DNA of 64,000 nucleotides from Spiroplasma endosymbiont of Amphimallon solstitiale (GCF_964030965.1 NZ_OZ034999.1:1488001-1552000); one strand, 5' to 3'. Shown: positions 11,223 to 21,656, counted from the first letter of the stretch. The notes: generated from the letters alone by a model not told the origin. Made by a program: numbers and translations.

Positions 11223-12509
11223 TTATTCTTCTTCTCAAATCATATCATAATTAAAAATCTTAACATGATCACCTTTTTTTATTCCTTGCTTTCTTAATTC
11301 ATCATAAATTCCTAAATCTTGTAATTTAATTTTAAATAATAAAATATTATGATAATTATTTAAAGGATTTTTTTGATATATTACTTCAACGGTTTTACCA
11401 GAAATAGTTCATTGATTACTTGCAATTTTAGTAATAATAACTTGTGGAACTTCTTCTTTATTAATATATTCATAAAGAATATGTTCTTCATTATTTTCAT
11501 CATTATTAACTTGATGCAGTTGTTCTTTTTCAACAGCTTTAGCAATATCTTTAATTAATATATCCAAACTAATATGTTTCATAGCAGAAATTGCAATTAT
11601 TGGTAATTTAATTTGTTCTTTTAATTTCTCTAAATTAGTTTGTGCATCTGGTAAATCAATTTTATTTGCAACAATTAAATGCGGTTTTTTTGTCAAATCT
11701 TTATTATAACTTTCTAATTCACTCATAATTAATTGATAATTTAAAAAATGATCTTGAGTCTTATCACTAATATCAATCATATGTACTAAAACTTGACAAC
11801 GTTCAATATGACGCAAAAACTGTAAACCCAGTCCTTTTCCTAAACTAGCTCCTGCTATTAATCCAGGCAAATCCGCCATAACAAAATTATTATTTTTATC
11901 AACTCTAACAACACCTAAATGTGGATTAAGAGTAGTAAAAGGATAATCAGCAACTGTTGGAGTTGAAGCAGAAATAGCTCCTAATAATGTTGATTTACCG
12001 GCGTTAGGCAACCCAACTAATCCGGCATTGGCCAATAATTTCAACTCACAAATTATTTCAAAATGTTGTCCAGGCATTCCTTTTTCACATATTTTAGGTA
12101 CTCGATTTATTGCCGAAGCAAAACGAGCATTTCCTCGTCCACCAAGACCACCGGCAGCAATTATTATTTCTTGTTTATCTTTAATAATATCACCAAGAAT
12201 ATTTTGAGTTTTGTTATCTCTAATAATAGTACCCAATGGAACTTTTACATAAGTATTGGTTCCTTTACGTCCATGCATATTTTTGGGTGCACCATTTTTA
12301 CCATCTTCAGCAGTTATCTCCTTATTTTTACGTAAGTCTAATAGAGTATTCATACCTGAATCACCAATAAAGATAATATTACCGCCTCTTCCTCCATCTC
12401 CACCAGATGGACCACCTTTGGCTACATAAAGTTCACGACGAAAAGCAACAACACCATCACCGCCTTTGCCGGCAGTAACTTTTAATTTTGTTACATCTAT
12501 AAAACGCAT
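11223..12509 (-). CDS. obg: GTPase Obg
   Basis: Obg is an essential GTPase linked to late 50S ribosome assembly and ppGpp signalling. The 428-residue product has the glycine-rich Obg fold at residues 1-158 (GKGGDGVVAFRRE, GGPSGGDGGRGG). The G domain has GLPNAGKST (G1), DLPGLIAGAS (G3) and NKIDLP (G4). A C-terminal OCT domain follows, ending WEEE after a UGA-Trp. The ATG has AAAAGGAGTAAG upstream. This is the first gene of the obg-rmuC-nadE-yebC series and has its own promoter at 12544-12572. Confidence 0.95.
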
Positions 12510-12543
12510 TTCTTACTCCTTTTTTATATTAATAATAACTCTT

Positions 12544-12572
12544 ATTATATAGTGTTAACATTTTTGTGTAAA
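12544..12572 (-). promoter_or_regulatory. Promoter of the obg operon
   Basis: On the minus strand TTTACA (12567-12572) and TATAAT (12544-12549) are separated by 17 bases. The start codon of obg lies 34 bases downstream of the -10 box. Confidence 0.7.
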
Positions 12573-12792
12573 ATACTATTTTATTTTTCATATAATTTTA
12601 GTATACAGATATTATTGTTAAAAAAATAATAATTTACTATATCTAGTTAATATTTTTTGTAAACTATTTTTGCTTTATGAAAATTAATAACAATGGTTCT
12701 TTTAATGTTAAATATCATTTAAGTTATTTTCATATATGAAAAATTATATATTAAAATAAAACTTATAGGTGTTTTTATTAATTTGCTTAAAA
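12573..12792. other. AT-rich spacer before IS30 copy 1
   Basis: I see no gene, hairpin terminator or recognisable RNA in this 220-bp stretch. It separates the obg promoter from the left end of an IS30 element. Confidence 0.5.
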
Positions 12793-13853
12793 CCTGAATT
12801 GTAAAATTAAAAAGGACACTTATATAAAAATTAAATTGTGTTAATTCTATAATTAAGAAAAGAAAGGAATTAGCACAATGTATAAGTATCTGACTATTGA
12901 ATCAATAATAGCAATAAAAGAATATAAAAGTTATGGATTTTCGATTCGTAAAATAGCAAAAGCCATTGATTATAGTAAATCAACTGTACATAGAGTTTGT
13001 AGATTATTAAATCAAAACTTATTACCATTAGAAATATTGAATAAAATTCAAAAAAATAAACAAAATGCAGGTAGAAAATTAATAATTTTAACTTTAATAG
13101 AAATTAATACTATTAATCATTTGTTAATTACTAAAAATTATGCTCTTGATATAATTGCTAATTTTTTAAAGGAAAATAAAATAAAAAGTATTTCAACAAA
13201 AACTTTATATAACATGTTTAAAACAAATCGAATGGGTTTTGATGAAAATAACTTATTGAGAAAAGGAAAAAATAAACCTCACAAACAAAAAGAAACTAGG
13301 GGCAGAATTAATAATTGTAAGTCTATTCATGAAAGAAATTTAATCATTCCTAATATTAAAAATATAGAAGAATTTGGTCATTTAGAGGGTGATACTATCA
13401 TTGGTAAAGATCATAAAAGTTCTATTATTACTTTAGCTGATATATGATCAAAAACCACAATTCCTTTAGCAACTAAAAATAATAAATCAGAAAATATTAA
13501 AAAAAGTATAATAAAATTTATTTCAAAGTTACAAAAAGGAACAGTTAAAACTATTACTTTTGATCGTGGTAAAGAATTTAGTAAATGAAAATTAATCGAA
13601 AAAAATTGTAATGTTAAGATTTATTTTGCAGATCCTGGTAAACCTTGTCAAAGAGGTTTAAATGAAAATAATAATGGTATTTTAAGAAGATATTTACCAA
13701 AATCTACAGATCTATCTTCATATAAACAAAAAGATTTAAATACTATAGCATTTCAAATTAATTCTACACCCAGAAAATCACTATCTTATAAAAGACCAAT
13801 AGATTTAATACAATTATTTTAAAAAAATGTCCCATTTATATTTACAATTCAGG
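12793..13853 (+). mobile_element. IS30-family element, copy 1 (complete)
   Basis: 1,061 bp. The ends are imperfect inverted repeats that open CCTGAATTGTAAA and reach GGACA about 23-26 bases in. The right end lies 4 bp from the coaBC stop codon. The 3-bp flanks do not match (AAA and TAT), so no target duplication is visible, unlike copies 4 and 5. Confidence 0.92.
12878..13822 (+). CDS. IS30-family transposase (intact)
   Basis: 314 residues with UGA as Trp; under the standard code it seems to stop at residue 189. An N-terminal helix-turn-helix (FSIRKIAKAIDYSKSTVHR, about residues 21-39) should bind the terminal repeats. The catalytic triad is D172 (LEGDTI), D229 (TFDRG) and E263 (GLNENNNG), with 33 residues between the last two, as in IS30. 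RBS AAAGGAATTAGCACA precedes the ATG. SpV1 plectroviruses are known to encode an IS30-type transposase, so a phage link is possible but is not shown here. Confidence 0.93.
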
Positions 13854-13857
13854 TATA

Positions 13858-15030
13858 TTAATAATTTAAAATATTCTTACTTATAATATCAACTATCTGT
13901 TTAGCAACTTCCACTTTTGAACCAATCAAATTATAATTATTATTTTTAAAATAAAAATTAATTTCTGTTTCATTTTTACCCATAACACTAATATTATTAA
14001 TACAAATACCATCACAATTTTTAATTTTCATTTTTTCGATACCAAGATTTTTATCATTAACCTCTTGAGCAGCAAAACCAATTAAAACTTGTTGTGTTTT
14101 CTGCTTACCTAAAAATGCCAATACATCAATATTAGCAATCAGTGATAAAGATAAATTTTCATTTTTATTTTTAATTATTTTATTAGGAATATATTTACTT
14201 ACTTTATAATCATTTAAAGCAGCAGCACATATTACAATATCAGCATTATCAAAGTTTTCTTTCATTGCTAAGAACATTTTTTCATTAGTATTTGCTTTAA
14301 TAATAGTTAGGTTTTTTTGCGATTTAATTTCAAAATCACAATCACCTGCAACTAATACTACTTTAGCGTTAGTTTTAAGAAAAGCATCTACTAATGCTTT
14401 ACCCATTTTTCCTGAAGAATTATTAGTAATATAACGAATTGGATCAATATAAGTTCTAGTACGACCAATATTAATTAAAATTTTTTTATCAGATAAATCA
14501 ATACTTTTTTTAAAAAAATCTTTAATTATTGTTAATGCATTATCTGGACTTTTAACCCGTCCATCACCAATCATCTTACAGGCTAACATTCCTGAATCTG
14601 GAGGAATAATAGTAATATTTTCAAAATTAGATAATTCTAATAAATTTTTTTGAAAACTTTGATTGTGATACATATTATGATTCATTGCTGGAAATAATAT
14701 CTTTTCTGCTTTGGAAGCTAAAAATACTGATAATGCTAAACTATCAGCAATTGCTAAATTTGCTTTACTAATAAAACTCATAGTAGCAGGATAAACAACA
14801 ATTAAATTTGTTTTAATTGCTAAATTAGTATGAGTAATTAAATCTCCTTTAACATATGATTCTTGTTCAAACATTTCAGAATAATAAGAAAATGTTTTAT
14901 CTTCTAGAAAATGTAAAGAACTTTTAGTACAAATAATATCAACTAAAAATTCTTTTTTTAATTGTTTTAATAAAATTAAGGCTTTGTTTGCTGCAATACT
15001 ACCAGTAATTATTAAAGTAATATGTTTCAT
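13858..15030 (-). CDS. coaBC: Bifunctional phosphopantothenoylcysteine decarboxylase/synthetase (CoaBC)
   Basis: CoaBC joins cysteine to 4'-phosphopantothenate and decarboxylates the product, two steps of coenzyme A synthesis. The 390-residue protein has an N-terminal flavoprotein CoaC domain with ITGSIAANKA, the PAMNHNMY motif and the active-site flap LACKMIGDGR. The C-terminal CoaB domain has NNSSGKMG, CAAALNDYK and a KIIKNKNENLSLSL segment. Both halves look complete. The TAA stop is only four bases from the inserted IS30, so the coding sequence escaped but any native terminator was separated from it. Confidence 0.93.
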   Translation of the reverse strand: MKHITLIITGSIAANKALILLKQLKKEFLVDIICTKSSLHFLEDKTFSYYSEMFEQESYVKGDLITHTNLAIKTNLIVVYPATMSFISKANLAIADSLALSVFLASKAEKILFPAMNHNMYHNQSFQKNLLELSNFENITIIPPDSGMLACKMIGDGRVKSPDNALTIIKDFFKKSIDLSDKKILINIGRTRTYIDPIRYITNNSSGKMGKALVDAFLKTNAKVVLVAGDCDFEIKSQKNLTIIKANTNEKMFLAMKENFDNADIVICAAALNDYKVSKYIPNKIIKNKNENLSLSLIANIDVLAFLGKQKTQQVLIGFAAQEVNDKNLGIEKMKIKNCDGICINNISVMGKNETEINFYFKNNNYNLIGSKVEVAKQIVDIISKNILNY

Positions 15031-15071
15031 TATTTTCTCCTATCATATCATTAAACATAAAATAAACAAAC

Positions 15072-15114
15072 AAAACCTATCTTCAAAATATGATAGCATT
15101 GAAAATAGGTTTTT
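15072..15114 (-). terminator. Intrinsic terminator after rpmA
   Basis: AAAACCTAT and ATAGGTTTT form the stem around a loop of about 25 bases. On the minus strand, T-rich sequence follows. It lies between the rpmA stop and the coaBC start and should end the rplU-prp-rpmA transcript. Confidence 0.7.
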
Positions 15115-15132
15115 ATTATTAAAAATTTATTT

Positions 15133-15420
15133 TTACTTTTTATCAAGTATAACTGAAACTCGTGTTTTATTTTTTTTAAAAATAGTATACTTAACAATTC
15201 CTGATTTTAAAGCAAATAAGGTATCATCACCACCACGCCCTACATTTTCACCAGGGTGAATTTTAGTTCCACGTTGACGATAAATAATCGTTCCCTCTTT
15301 TAAACTTTGTCCATCACCAATTTTAGCACCTAAACGTTTAGAATGTGAATCACGACCATTACGAGTTGAACCCACTCCTTTTTTTGAAGCAAATAATTGT
15401 AAATTTAATTTATAAAACAT
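15133..15420 (-). CDS. rpmA: 50S ribosomal protein L27
   Basis: 95 residues. The N-terminus [19 protein letters not shown] has the Firmicutes-type extension with the LQLF-ASKKG junction that the protease Prp removes to expose the mature end, which reaches toward the peptidyl-transferase centre. The rest ([20 protein letters not shown]) is classic L27. AAAGGAGGTG lies before the ATG and overlaps the end of prp. Confidence 0.97.
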   Translation of the reverse strand: MFYKLNLQLFASKKGVGSTRNGRDSHSKRLGAKIGDGQSLKEGTIIYRQRGTKIHPGENVGRGGDDTLFALKSGIVKYTIFKKNKTRVSVILDKK

Positions 15421-15422
15421 AA

Positions 15423-15734
15423 TTACACCTCCTTTATGTTAATATATTTTGGATATTGTTCTTTAATAGTTTTTAATTGTCAAAGCATTGTTTTTAAAAT
15501 GATTTGACTATTATTAGTGAAGCTAGCAACTTTAAGTTTAACTAATCCAGCAGTATTATTAATTACTTGAACTTGATTATTATCAAGTTCATGAAGTGCA
15601 TTTAATGTACCAATAACAATGGCTGAAATCCCTGCACAAACAATATCATTTCCAATTTTTGAAAAATTAGCATGACCAGTAATTATAACTTCTACAATGT
15701 TACTATTTTGGTAATTATAAGTAACTTTAACCAT
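15423..15734 (-). CDS. prp: Ribosomal-processing cysteine protease Prp
   Basis: 103 residues when the UGA near the end is read as Trp. The catalytic His-Cys pair is seen in [11 protein letters not shown] and DIVCAGISA. Prp cleaves the N-terminal extension of L27, and the L27 encoded next door has the matching site. The gene sits between rplU and rpmA, its conserved place in Firmicutes and Mollicutes. Its stop lies within the rpmA ribosome-binding region. The catalytic residues are present and the length is normal. Confidence 0.92.
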
Positions 15735-15753
15735 AATTTAATATTACCTTAAA

Positions 15754-16359
15754 TTATTTTTTATTATTTTCATCATCTTCTTTAACAACTTTAACAGTCA
15801 TATTTTTATGATCAAAAATAGTTTTTAAATTACCTTCACTAACAACAGTTTTAGTGTTATCTGGTTCTGTAATATTATCCTTAACAACTGATTTAGTTTT
15901 AACAACTTTTTCTTTTGTAAGTTCTTTTTTTACTTTACTAACTACTGATTTTGGCTCTTTAATAATAGGAGTTACTACTTCAGAAATTACTTCTTTTTTT
16001 ACTTCATCTTTAATTACTGATTTTGATTGTTCAGTCTTCTTATCAACAAGACTTTTACCAGCAAGTAAAATATCAGTAATTAATACCTTTGTATATGGCT
16101 GACGGTGTCCATACATTGTTTTTGAATTTTTCTTAGGTTTATATTTAAACACTCGAATCTTTTTTGATTTATCTTGTTTAATAATCTCACCATGAACTTC
16201 AGCACCTTTTAGGAAAGGTTTACCGAATTGTTGATCAATCATCAATATTTTGTCAAAAATAATCTTATCTTTAGCTTTGCCAACAAGTTTTTCAACAAAA
16301 ATTTCTTGACCATAGGAAACATTAATTTGTTTTCCTCCTGTTTGAATAACTACAAACAT
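15754..16359 (-). CDS. rplU: 50S ribosomal protein L21 with long C-terminal tail
   Basis: The first about 105 residues are normal L21 (MFVVIQTGGKQ, KPFLKGAEVHGEI, YKPKKNSKTMYGHRQPYTKV). A further roughly 95 residues of low complexity follow, rich in Lys, Glu, Val and Ser (for example VKKEVISEVVTP and KELTKEKVVKTK). Standard L21 is about 100-105 residues, so the tail nearly doubles it. No stop or frameshift separates the two parts. The tail is probably disordered and on the ribosome surface. The gene heads rplU-prp-rpmA and is preceded by an L21-leader-like hairpin. Confidence 0.95.
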   Translation of the reverse strand: MFVVIQTGGKQINVSYGQEIFVEKLVGKAKDKIIFDKILMIDQQFGKPFLKGAEVHGEIIKQDKSKKIRVFKYKPKKNSKTMYGHRQPYTKVLITDILLAGKSLVDKKTEQSKSVIKDEVKKEVISEVVTPIIKEPKSVVSKVKKELTKEKVVKTKSVVKDNITEPDNTKTVVSEGNLKTIFDHKNMTVKVVKEDDENNKK

Positions 16360-16374
16360 TTTTCTTATTACCTC

Positions 16375-16440
16375 CAGTTTAGACTCGCCTTATAGGTGGA
16401 ATAAATCACTTGTTAACCTAAAGTAGAGCGGTTGAAACTG
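16375..16440 (-). promoter_or_regulatory. L21 leader-like RNA element
   Basis: On the minus strand CAGTTT and AAACTG close a roughly 66-base structured region directly before the rplU ribosome-binding site. Its internal sequence is more GC-rich than the surroundings. Ribosomal protein L21 leaders occupy this position in Firmicutes and give autoregulation. I judged this from position and pairing, not by a covariance search. Confidence 0.55.
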
Positions 16441-16678
16441 CATAAACAGTCTTAAATATTATAAAGTATTTTTTATTAAAAGCAATACAAAATTTAGTAA
16501 TTATACACATAATTTAAATATAAAAATTACTAAAAAAAGAAAATAAAAAAATATATCTTTAATATTTAATAATTAATGTAACTATAATTATATCTACACT
16601 AAATTATGTAATTAATATTTTTTTTATAATTATTATTAAAATTATGATATTATTTTTCTAAACTTAATATAAGTTTTT
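16441..16678. other. Divergent promoter region between rplU and the 16,741 gene
   Basis: Very AT-rich spacer holding the promoters for the minus-strand rplU operon and the plus-strand gene at 16741. Several TATAAT-like strings occur, but I cannot pick the true -10 boxes. Confidence 0.4.
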
Positions 16679-16720
16679 AACTCATTACTTGTTCAAAAGT
16701 AAATGAGTTTTTTTATTTTT
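16679..16720 (+). terminator. Hairpin with T-run in the leader of the 16,741 gene
   Basis: ACTCATTAC and GTAAATGAGT form a stem with a 10-base loop, followed by TTTTTTTATTTTT. It ends about 20 bases before the start codon, and only divergent genes lie upstream. It may act as an attenuator or define a short leader RNA. Confidence 0.55.
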
Positions 16721-16740
16721 AGAAAGGAAGATTAAAAGAA

Positions 16741-17433
16741 ATGGCTAAAGATAAAAATATCATTAATGAAACAATTGATTATTTACCAATGATTTTTGGT
16801 GGATTGGGTGCTGGATTAGGAGCAATTGATGGTCTTTCATGAACAAATCCACTACCTGTTACCGACATTGCGATTGGTGCTGTAGCCGGAGGAATAGCAG
16901 GTTATCAAATTAAAAAATCCGTAAAACATAAAGATAAAAATAAAACTAAAGTTGGAACATCATTAATTTGTGGTGCTGGTGCTGGTGTATTAAATGCAAT
17001 ATTAAATCCAGAAGCATCATTAATGAATACATTAGAAGCAACTGCTGGTGGTATTGTAATTGCTAAAGGTGGCAAATATATTGTTGATAAAGGTAGTAGT
17101 TATGTAAAATCTAGACCAGAATATCAAATATTGAAACAAGGATATAAAATCAAGAAAAAAGTAAATAAGATTCAAGATTTTTCCTTTAATTTTGTAGAAA
17201 AGTAATGATACATGATAAAGTGTTATTTTTAGAGAATTTTTAAACTAAATAATGTTACTTTTAACAAATTTTTAATTAAAAATAATATTTTAAGTGTAAA
17301 TTGATGAATAATTTTTGGTCATCTATACTTTTCTACATAATTAAAAGATTTTTCTTCAATAAAAAAAGAAGCAAATAAATTAGATCAACAAAAACAACAC
17401 ACAAAAAAACAAAAAAAATTAAAGTTACTATAA
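16741..17433 (+). pseudogene. Unknown Gly/Ala-rich protein gene interrupted by a MITE
   Basis: I do not recognise the family. The first about 130 residues have two hydrophobic Gly/Ala-rich stretches (PMIFGGLGAGLGAI and IAIGAVAGGIAGY) and later another (LICGAGAGVLNAIL), then a Lys-rich C-terminal region. A MITE at 17184-17346 adds FNFVEK and a stop. Removing it and one copy of GATTTTTC joins IQDF to SSIKKEANKLDQQ and restores a 173-residue frame ending at TAA 17433. The RBS AGAAAGGAAG precedes the ATG. Most of the protein may still be made. The hydrophobic, glycine-zipper-like stretches suggest membrane association. Confidence 0.75.
17184..17346 (-). mobile_element. MITE copy 3
   Basis: 163 bp, flanked by GATTTTTC (17176-17183 and 17347-17354). 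It has small differences from the other copies, such as TTTAAACTAAAT in place of TTTACACTAAAT. Confidence 0.95.
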
Positions 17434-17441
17434 ATAAAATA

Positions 17442-17467
17442 AAAAGTTACCAATTGAGATAACTTTT
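17442..17467. terminator. Convergent intrinsic terminator
   Basis: AAAAGTTA and TAACTTTT flank a short loop between the plus-strand gene ending at 17433 and the minus-strand gene ending at 17511. It has A/T runs on both sides, so it could work in both directions. Confidence 0.55.
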
Positions 17468-17510
17468 ATAATTAAATTAATTTATTATTAGAACTATTTT
17501 CTTTCAACTG

Positions 17511-17966
17511 TTATATCTTAATATATGATTTTTTTTGTTTTTTTCTTAATACTAATAATAAAATAATACTCGTTAAAAAAATACCAATAACAGCACCAGC
17601 GATTGAAATAATAAAACGTATTAAAATTTGTTGAGGAGTTAAAAAGTATCCTGACAAATAAAATAGTGATAAAACAAAAGCAAATGGAATACTATATGTA
17701 AATTGATCTAATTGATGTAATTTTAACTTATATGTAATAAAGGTTATAATAAAAGTAAATATGATTAAACTTAAACTAGAAAGTACCATTATTCAAAAAG
17801 GTAATTTAAAAGTAAAAGTAAAATCAGTACTAGTAGTAAAAAAAAGAATAATTCCTGGAATTAATACTTGTATTATTAAATAGCCAACACTTATCAAAAA
17901 CTTAGTTCTTGGAAATGTATTTTCACTATTATTTTCAAAATTAACTTCTTGGTTTTTATTTTCCAT
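17511..17966 (-). CDS. Small membrane protein of unknown function
   Basis: 151 residues with UGA as Trp. A polar N-terminus of about 20 residues is followed by four likely membrane segments, starting at TKFLISVGYLIIQVLIPGII, and a Lys-rich tail (KKQKKSYIKI). The ATG at 17966 has AGAGGATAAG upstream. I do not recognise the family and see no catalytic motif. It appears intact. Confidence 0.7.
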
Positions 17967-18197
17967 ACTTATCCTCTTGTATAATATAATTCTTTACAAT
18001 TTTAACATGCTTTTATCAATAATTAAATAAGATTTATATTTATTAAATAACACTTATTTTAATACAAAAATTTAAAATAAAAATAATAATAGTTTTCCAC
18101 AATTTAATGAAACCTGAATTGTAAAATTAAAAAGGACACTTATATAAAAATTAAATTGTGTTAATTCTATAATTAAAAAAAGAAAGGAATTAGCACA

Positions 18198-19312
18198 ATG
18201 TATAAGTATCTGACTATTGAATCAATAATAGCAATAAAAGAATATAAAAGTTATGGATTTTCGATTCGTAAAATAGCAAAAGCCATTGATTATAGTAAAT
18301 CAACTGTACATAGAGTTTGTAGATTATTAAATCAAAACTTATTACCATTAGAAATATTGAATAAAATTCAAAAAAATAAACAAAATGCAGGTAGAAAATT
18401 AATAATTTTAACTTTAATAGAAATTAATACTATTAATCATTTGTTAATTACTAAAAATTATGCTCTTGATATAATTGCTAATTTTTTAAAGGAAAATAAA
18501 ATAAAAAGTATTTCAACAAAAACTTTATATAACATGTTTAAAACAAATCGAATGGGTTTTGATGAAAATAACTTATTGAGAAAAGGAAAAAATAAACCTC
18601 ACAAACAAAAAGAAACTAGGGGCAGAATTAATAATTGTAAGTCTATTCATGAAAGAAATTTAATCATTCCTAATATTAAAAATATAGAAGAATTTGGTCA
18701 TTTAGAGGGTGATACTATCATTGGTAAAGATCATAAAAGTTCTATTATTACTTTAGCTGATATATGATCAAAAACCACAATTCCTTTAGCAACTAAAAAT
18801 AATAAATCAGAAAATATCTTTAATTTTGTAGAAAAGTAATGATACATGATAAAGTGTTATTTTTAGAGAATTTTTACACTAAATAATGTTACTTTTAACA
18901 AATTTTTAATTAAAAATAATATTTTAAGTGTAAATTGATGAATAATTTTTGGTCATCCATACTTTTCTACATAATTAAAAGAAAATATTACAAAAAGTAT
19001 AATAAAATTTATTTCAAAGTTACAAAAAGGAACAGTTAAAACTATTACTTTTGATCGTGGTAAAGAATTTAGTAAATGAAAATTAATCGAAAAAAATTGT
19101 AATGTTAAGATTTATTTTGCAGATCCTAGTAAACCTTGTCAAAGAGGTTTAAATGAAAATAATAATGGTATTTTAAGAAGATATTTACCAAAATCTACAG
19201 ATCTATCTTCATATAAACAAAAAGATTTAAATACTATAGCATTTCAAATTAATTCTACACCCAGAAAATCACTATCTTATAAAAGACCAATAGATTTAAT
19301 ACAATTATTTTA
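18198..19312 (+). pseudogene. IS30-family transposase, split by a MITE
   Basis: It is identical to the copy 1 transposase over the N-terminal 189 residues, including D172. The MITE then enters after KSEN, and the catalytic D229 and E263 lie beyond it. It also has DPSKPCQ in place of DPGKPCQ at residue 254. It cannot make an active transposase. Confidence 0.92.
18818..18980 (-). mobile_element. MITE copy 4 (in IS30 copy 2)
   Basis: 163 bp, flanked by GAAAATAT (18810-18817 and 18981-18988). It inserted after the IS30 copy was already in place. Confidence 0.95.
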
Positions 19313-20304
19313 AAAAACTGTCCCATTTATATTTACAATTCAGGAATTTTTATACTATCTATATGATTAAAATTTAGTAAACTATATCTATAATGACTAG
19401 ACTTACCTCAATTAACTGCTTACTTTTTAATTTTCTTTCTTCTTAATATTGCTATAACTACCGGAATAGCAATAATAACTAATAAAAAAGTACTACCAAT
19501 AATTATAATATTTCAATTATTAATTAAAGTTGTTGTTTTTGGTTTTATTTCTGGTAAGGCAAAAGGGTTATTTTTATTTTTTTCATCATGTTTAACATTA
19601 GCATATAAATGAGTAATTAAATCATGCTCATAAAATAATAATCAATAACGTAATTGACCTGGATTTAGTACATCAATTGCACAATCTATATTAGTAGTTT
19701 CTTGTAAATACTGATTAAAATCAATACCATATTGACTATTAGCAAAATTAGTAAAACCAGAAAACTTAGTTGATAAAGGATTAATATTATAAATATTTAA
19801 ATATTGTCTTGAAGAACTATCAACTTTATCATTTACTATTCTTTGTAATAAATAAATAGTATGATCTTCAGATTGATATGTTTTTAATGGTTGATTTGAA
19901 ATAGGTGTTACCTTTTCTTCTTGCGGAACAAGATTATCATCAACACGCTGATATGTTCATTTATCTTCACTAACATTAGCAGTAATAACAGCTTCTGATT
20001 TAATTTGACTAAAAGCAATCATTTGTAAATTACTATTTTTTTCATCATTAATAAAATATTGATGAATTAATGAAGATTTATCTTCTTTTTCATTAATAAC
20101 TTGAATGTCTGGCATAGAACTATTAATAGTAAGTGTTTCTTGTCTTAAAATAGTACTACCATCACTATCATTTCATTTAACATTATATATAGTGGGCTTA
20201 TTTTTACTATAATCTTGATTTAAAATAGCATAGTCAAAAGTTTTATTACTATTAGTTTTAACAATTTTTTTTATTTCTCTGTTTTCATTATTAATAGAAA
20301 TTTC

Positions 20305-20467
20305 TTTTAATTATGTAGAAAAGTATGGATGACCAAAAATTATTCATCAATTTACACTTAAAATATTATTTTTAATTAAAAATTTGTTAAAAGTAACATT
20401 ATTTAGTGTAAAAATTCTTTAAAAATAACACTTTATCATGTATAATTACTTTTCTACAAAATTAAAG
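20305..20467 (+). mobile_element. MITE copy 5
   Basis: 163 bp, flanked by GAAATTTC (20297-20304 and 20468-20475). It carries single-base differences (ATTCTTTAAA and GTATAATTAC) that set it apart from copy 6, its direct neighbour. Confidence 0.95.
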
Positions 20468-20475
20468 GAAATTTC

Positions 20476-20638
20476 TTTTAATTATGTAGAAAAGTATGGA
20501 TGACCAAAAATTATTCATCAATTTACACTTAAAATATTATTTTTAATTAAAAATTTGTTAAAAGTAACATTATTTAGTGTAAAAATTCTCTAAAAATAAC
20601 ACTTTATCATGTATCATTACTTTTCTACAAAATTAAAG
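20476..20638 (+). mobile_element. MITE copy 6
   Basis: 163 bp in the same orientation as copy 5 and separated from it by one 8-bp GAAATTTC. The distal flank is AAAAATTC, two mismatches from that repeat. It either mutated after insertion or marks a rearranged junction. Confidence 0.93.
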
Positions 20639-21329
20639 AAAAATTCTAATCCTGATTTTTTAAAAGGAGGATGCACATAAAAAACAAACATTTCATTACT
20701 AAAACTATCCTTAGTATTTGCAAATGGTCCAATTGGAAATATTTTAGCACGCGTTTCAAAATTAGATTTTTGAAAATTAGTACTTGGTTGTAAATTATAT
20801 GGAACTTCCATTAAAGTATTAATGTCACTTGCTTCATATATTGTTGCAAAAAGTCCTGCATCAATACTTTCTTTAATTGTTTGATGATATTGTAAAATTA
20901 AATTATTACTTTTTTCATTAAAAGTATGACCAAAAGCACCTGCAGTAAGAAAACCTTGTGCATTTTTAAAATAACTACTATTATTATTAATAATACTTTT
21001 TATTGACTATAACCTTGATCATTAATAATATCATTGGTTTCAATATTACTATGTGTTCAATCATTATTAATAATTTGATCATAACTATCAAAATTAACAT
21101 TTAATGGTGTATTTTTAACATTATTATATAAATATTGTGAATCATTATTTCAAGATTTAATACTATTAACTAAGTTACGATTTGATGACTTAACAGTAAT
21201 ATGAAAGCCGCTAACTTTACTATTACTAGTTTGATGATTTTTATTATTAAAACTAATACTTAATACTGAGGTTACTAATAAACTGCTAGCACTAAGTAAT
21301 AAAATTAATTTTTGTTTAAATTCTTTCAT

Positions 21330-21560
21330 AATATTTCCTTATAAATTTAATATTTAAAAGTTATTAAATTACTATTATTTATTTTTATCTAGCAATTATG
21401 TAATTAGTATATCAATTCTTTTAAAAATATGATATATATTATTTACACGAGAAATATATATTTAAGATCTAAAATACCTACAAGATCTATCACAAATATT
21501 ATTATTATATTAAGTTTCTTTAATTGAAAATACTTATCCCTAAGTCAATTAAATATAAAA
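21330..21560. other. Divergent spacer before clpB
   Basis: AT-rich 230 bp between the minus-strand surface gene and the clpB operator. It should hold promoters for both directions. TTGAAA at 21524-21529 and TATAAA at 21554-21559 are present but too far apart for a good pair. No gene is seen. Confidence 0.4.
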
Positions 21561-21587
21561 TTAGCAGTTACTACTTGAAACTGCTAA
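21561..21587 (+). promoter_or_regulatory. CIRCE-type HrcA operator upstream of clpB
   Basis: TTAGCAGTT, nine bases, then AACTGCTAA: a perfect 9-9-9 inverted repeat. The consensus CIRCE is TTAGCACTC-N9-GAGTGCTAA, and this site differs symmetrically at two positions in each arm. It lies 69 bases before the clpB start codon. HrcA, encoded 2.3 kb downstream, is the expected repressor. Confidence 0.8.
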
Positions 21588-21656
21588 TTTTATTTGTTAG
21601 TATATTAATATGATTAGCAATCAAGTAATTATAGTGCTAAAAATAGGAGTGACATT

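Larger units (their letters stand above)
18113..19344 (+). mobile_element. IS30-family element, copy 2 (interrupted)
   Basis: The ends match copy 1. The full span is 1,232 bp, and subtracting the internal MITE and its 8-bp duplication gives 1,061 bp, exactly the length of intact copies. AA occurs at both flanks, compatible with a 2-bp duplication. Confidence 0.93.
19420..21329 (-). pseudogene. Surface-anchored protein of unknown family, decayed
   Basis: The start at 21329 gives a signal-peptide-like N-terminus (KLILLLSASSLLVTSVLS) with no lipobox cysteine. The C-terminus has a membrane helix (about IIIIGSTFLLVIIAIPVVIAI) followed by RRKKIKK, so the protein would be anchored with a large outer domain. 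There are two lesions. A frameshift near 21003 gives a stop after NDQGYSQ. Two MITEs in tandem sit at 20305-20638. Removing both with their duplications joins GLE to ISINNENREIKKIV in frame. I do not recognise the family. Location and architecture suggest a surface antigen or adhesin-type protein. Confidence 0.75.

Noticed and set aside
12878-13447. A 189-codon ORF ending at TGA, repeated in every IS30 copy, as a stand-alone protein
   Set aside because: The TGA is tryptophan here; the frame runs on to residue 314 with the last two catalytic residues of the IS30 triad.
17184-17346. MITE as a self-splicing intron or IStron
   Set aside because: It is too short, has no intron-like core, and carries target duplications and terminal repeats shared with a DDE-type element.
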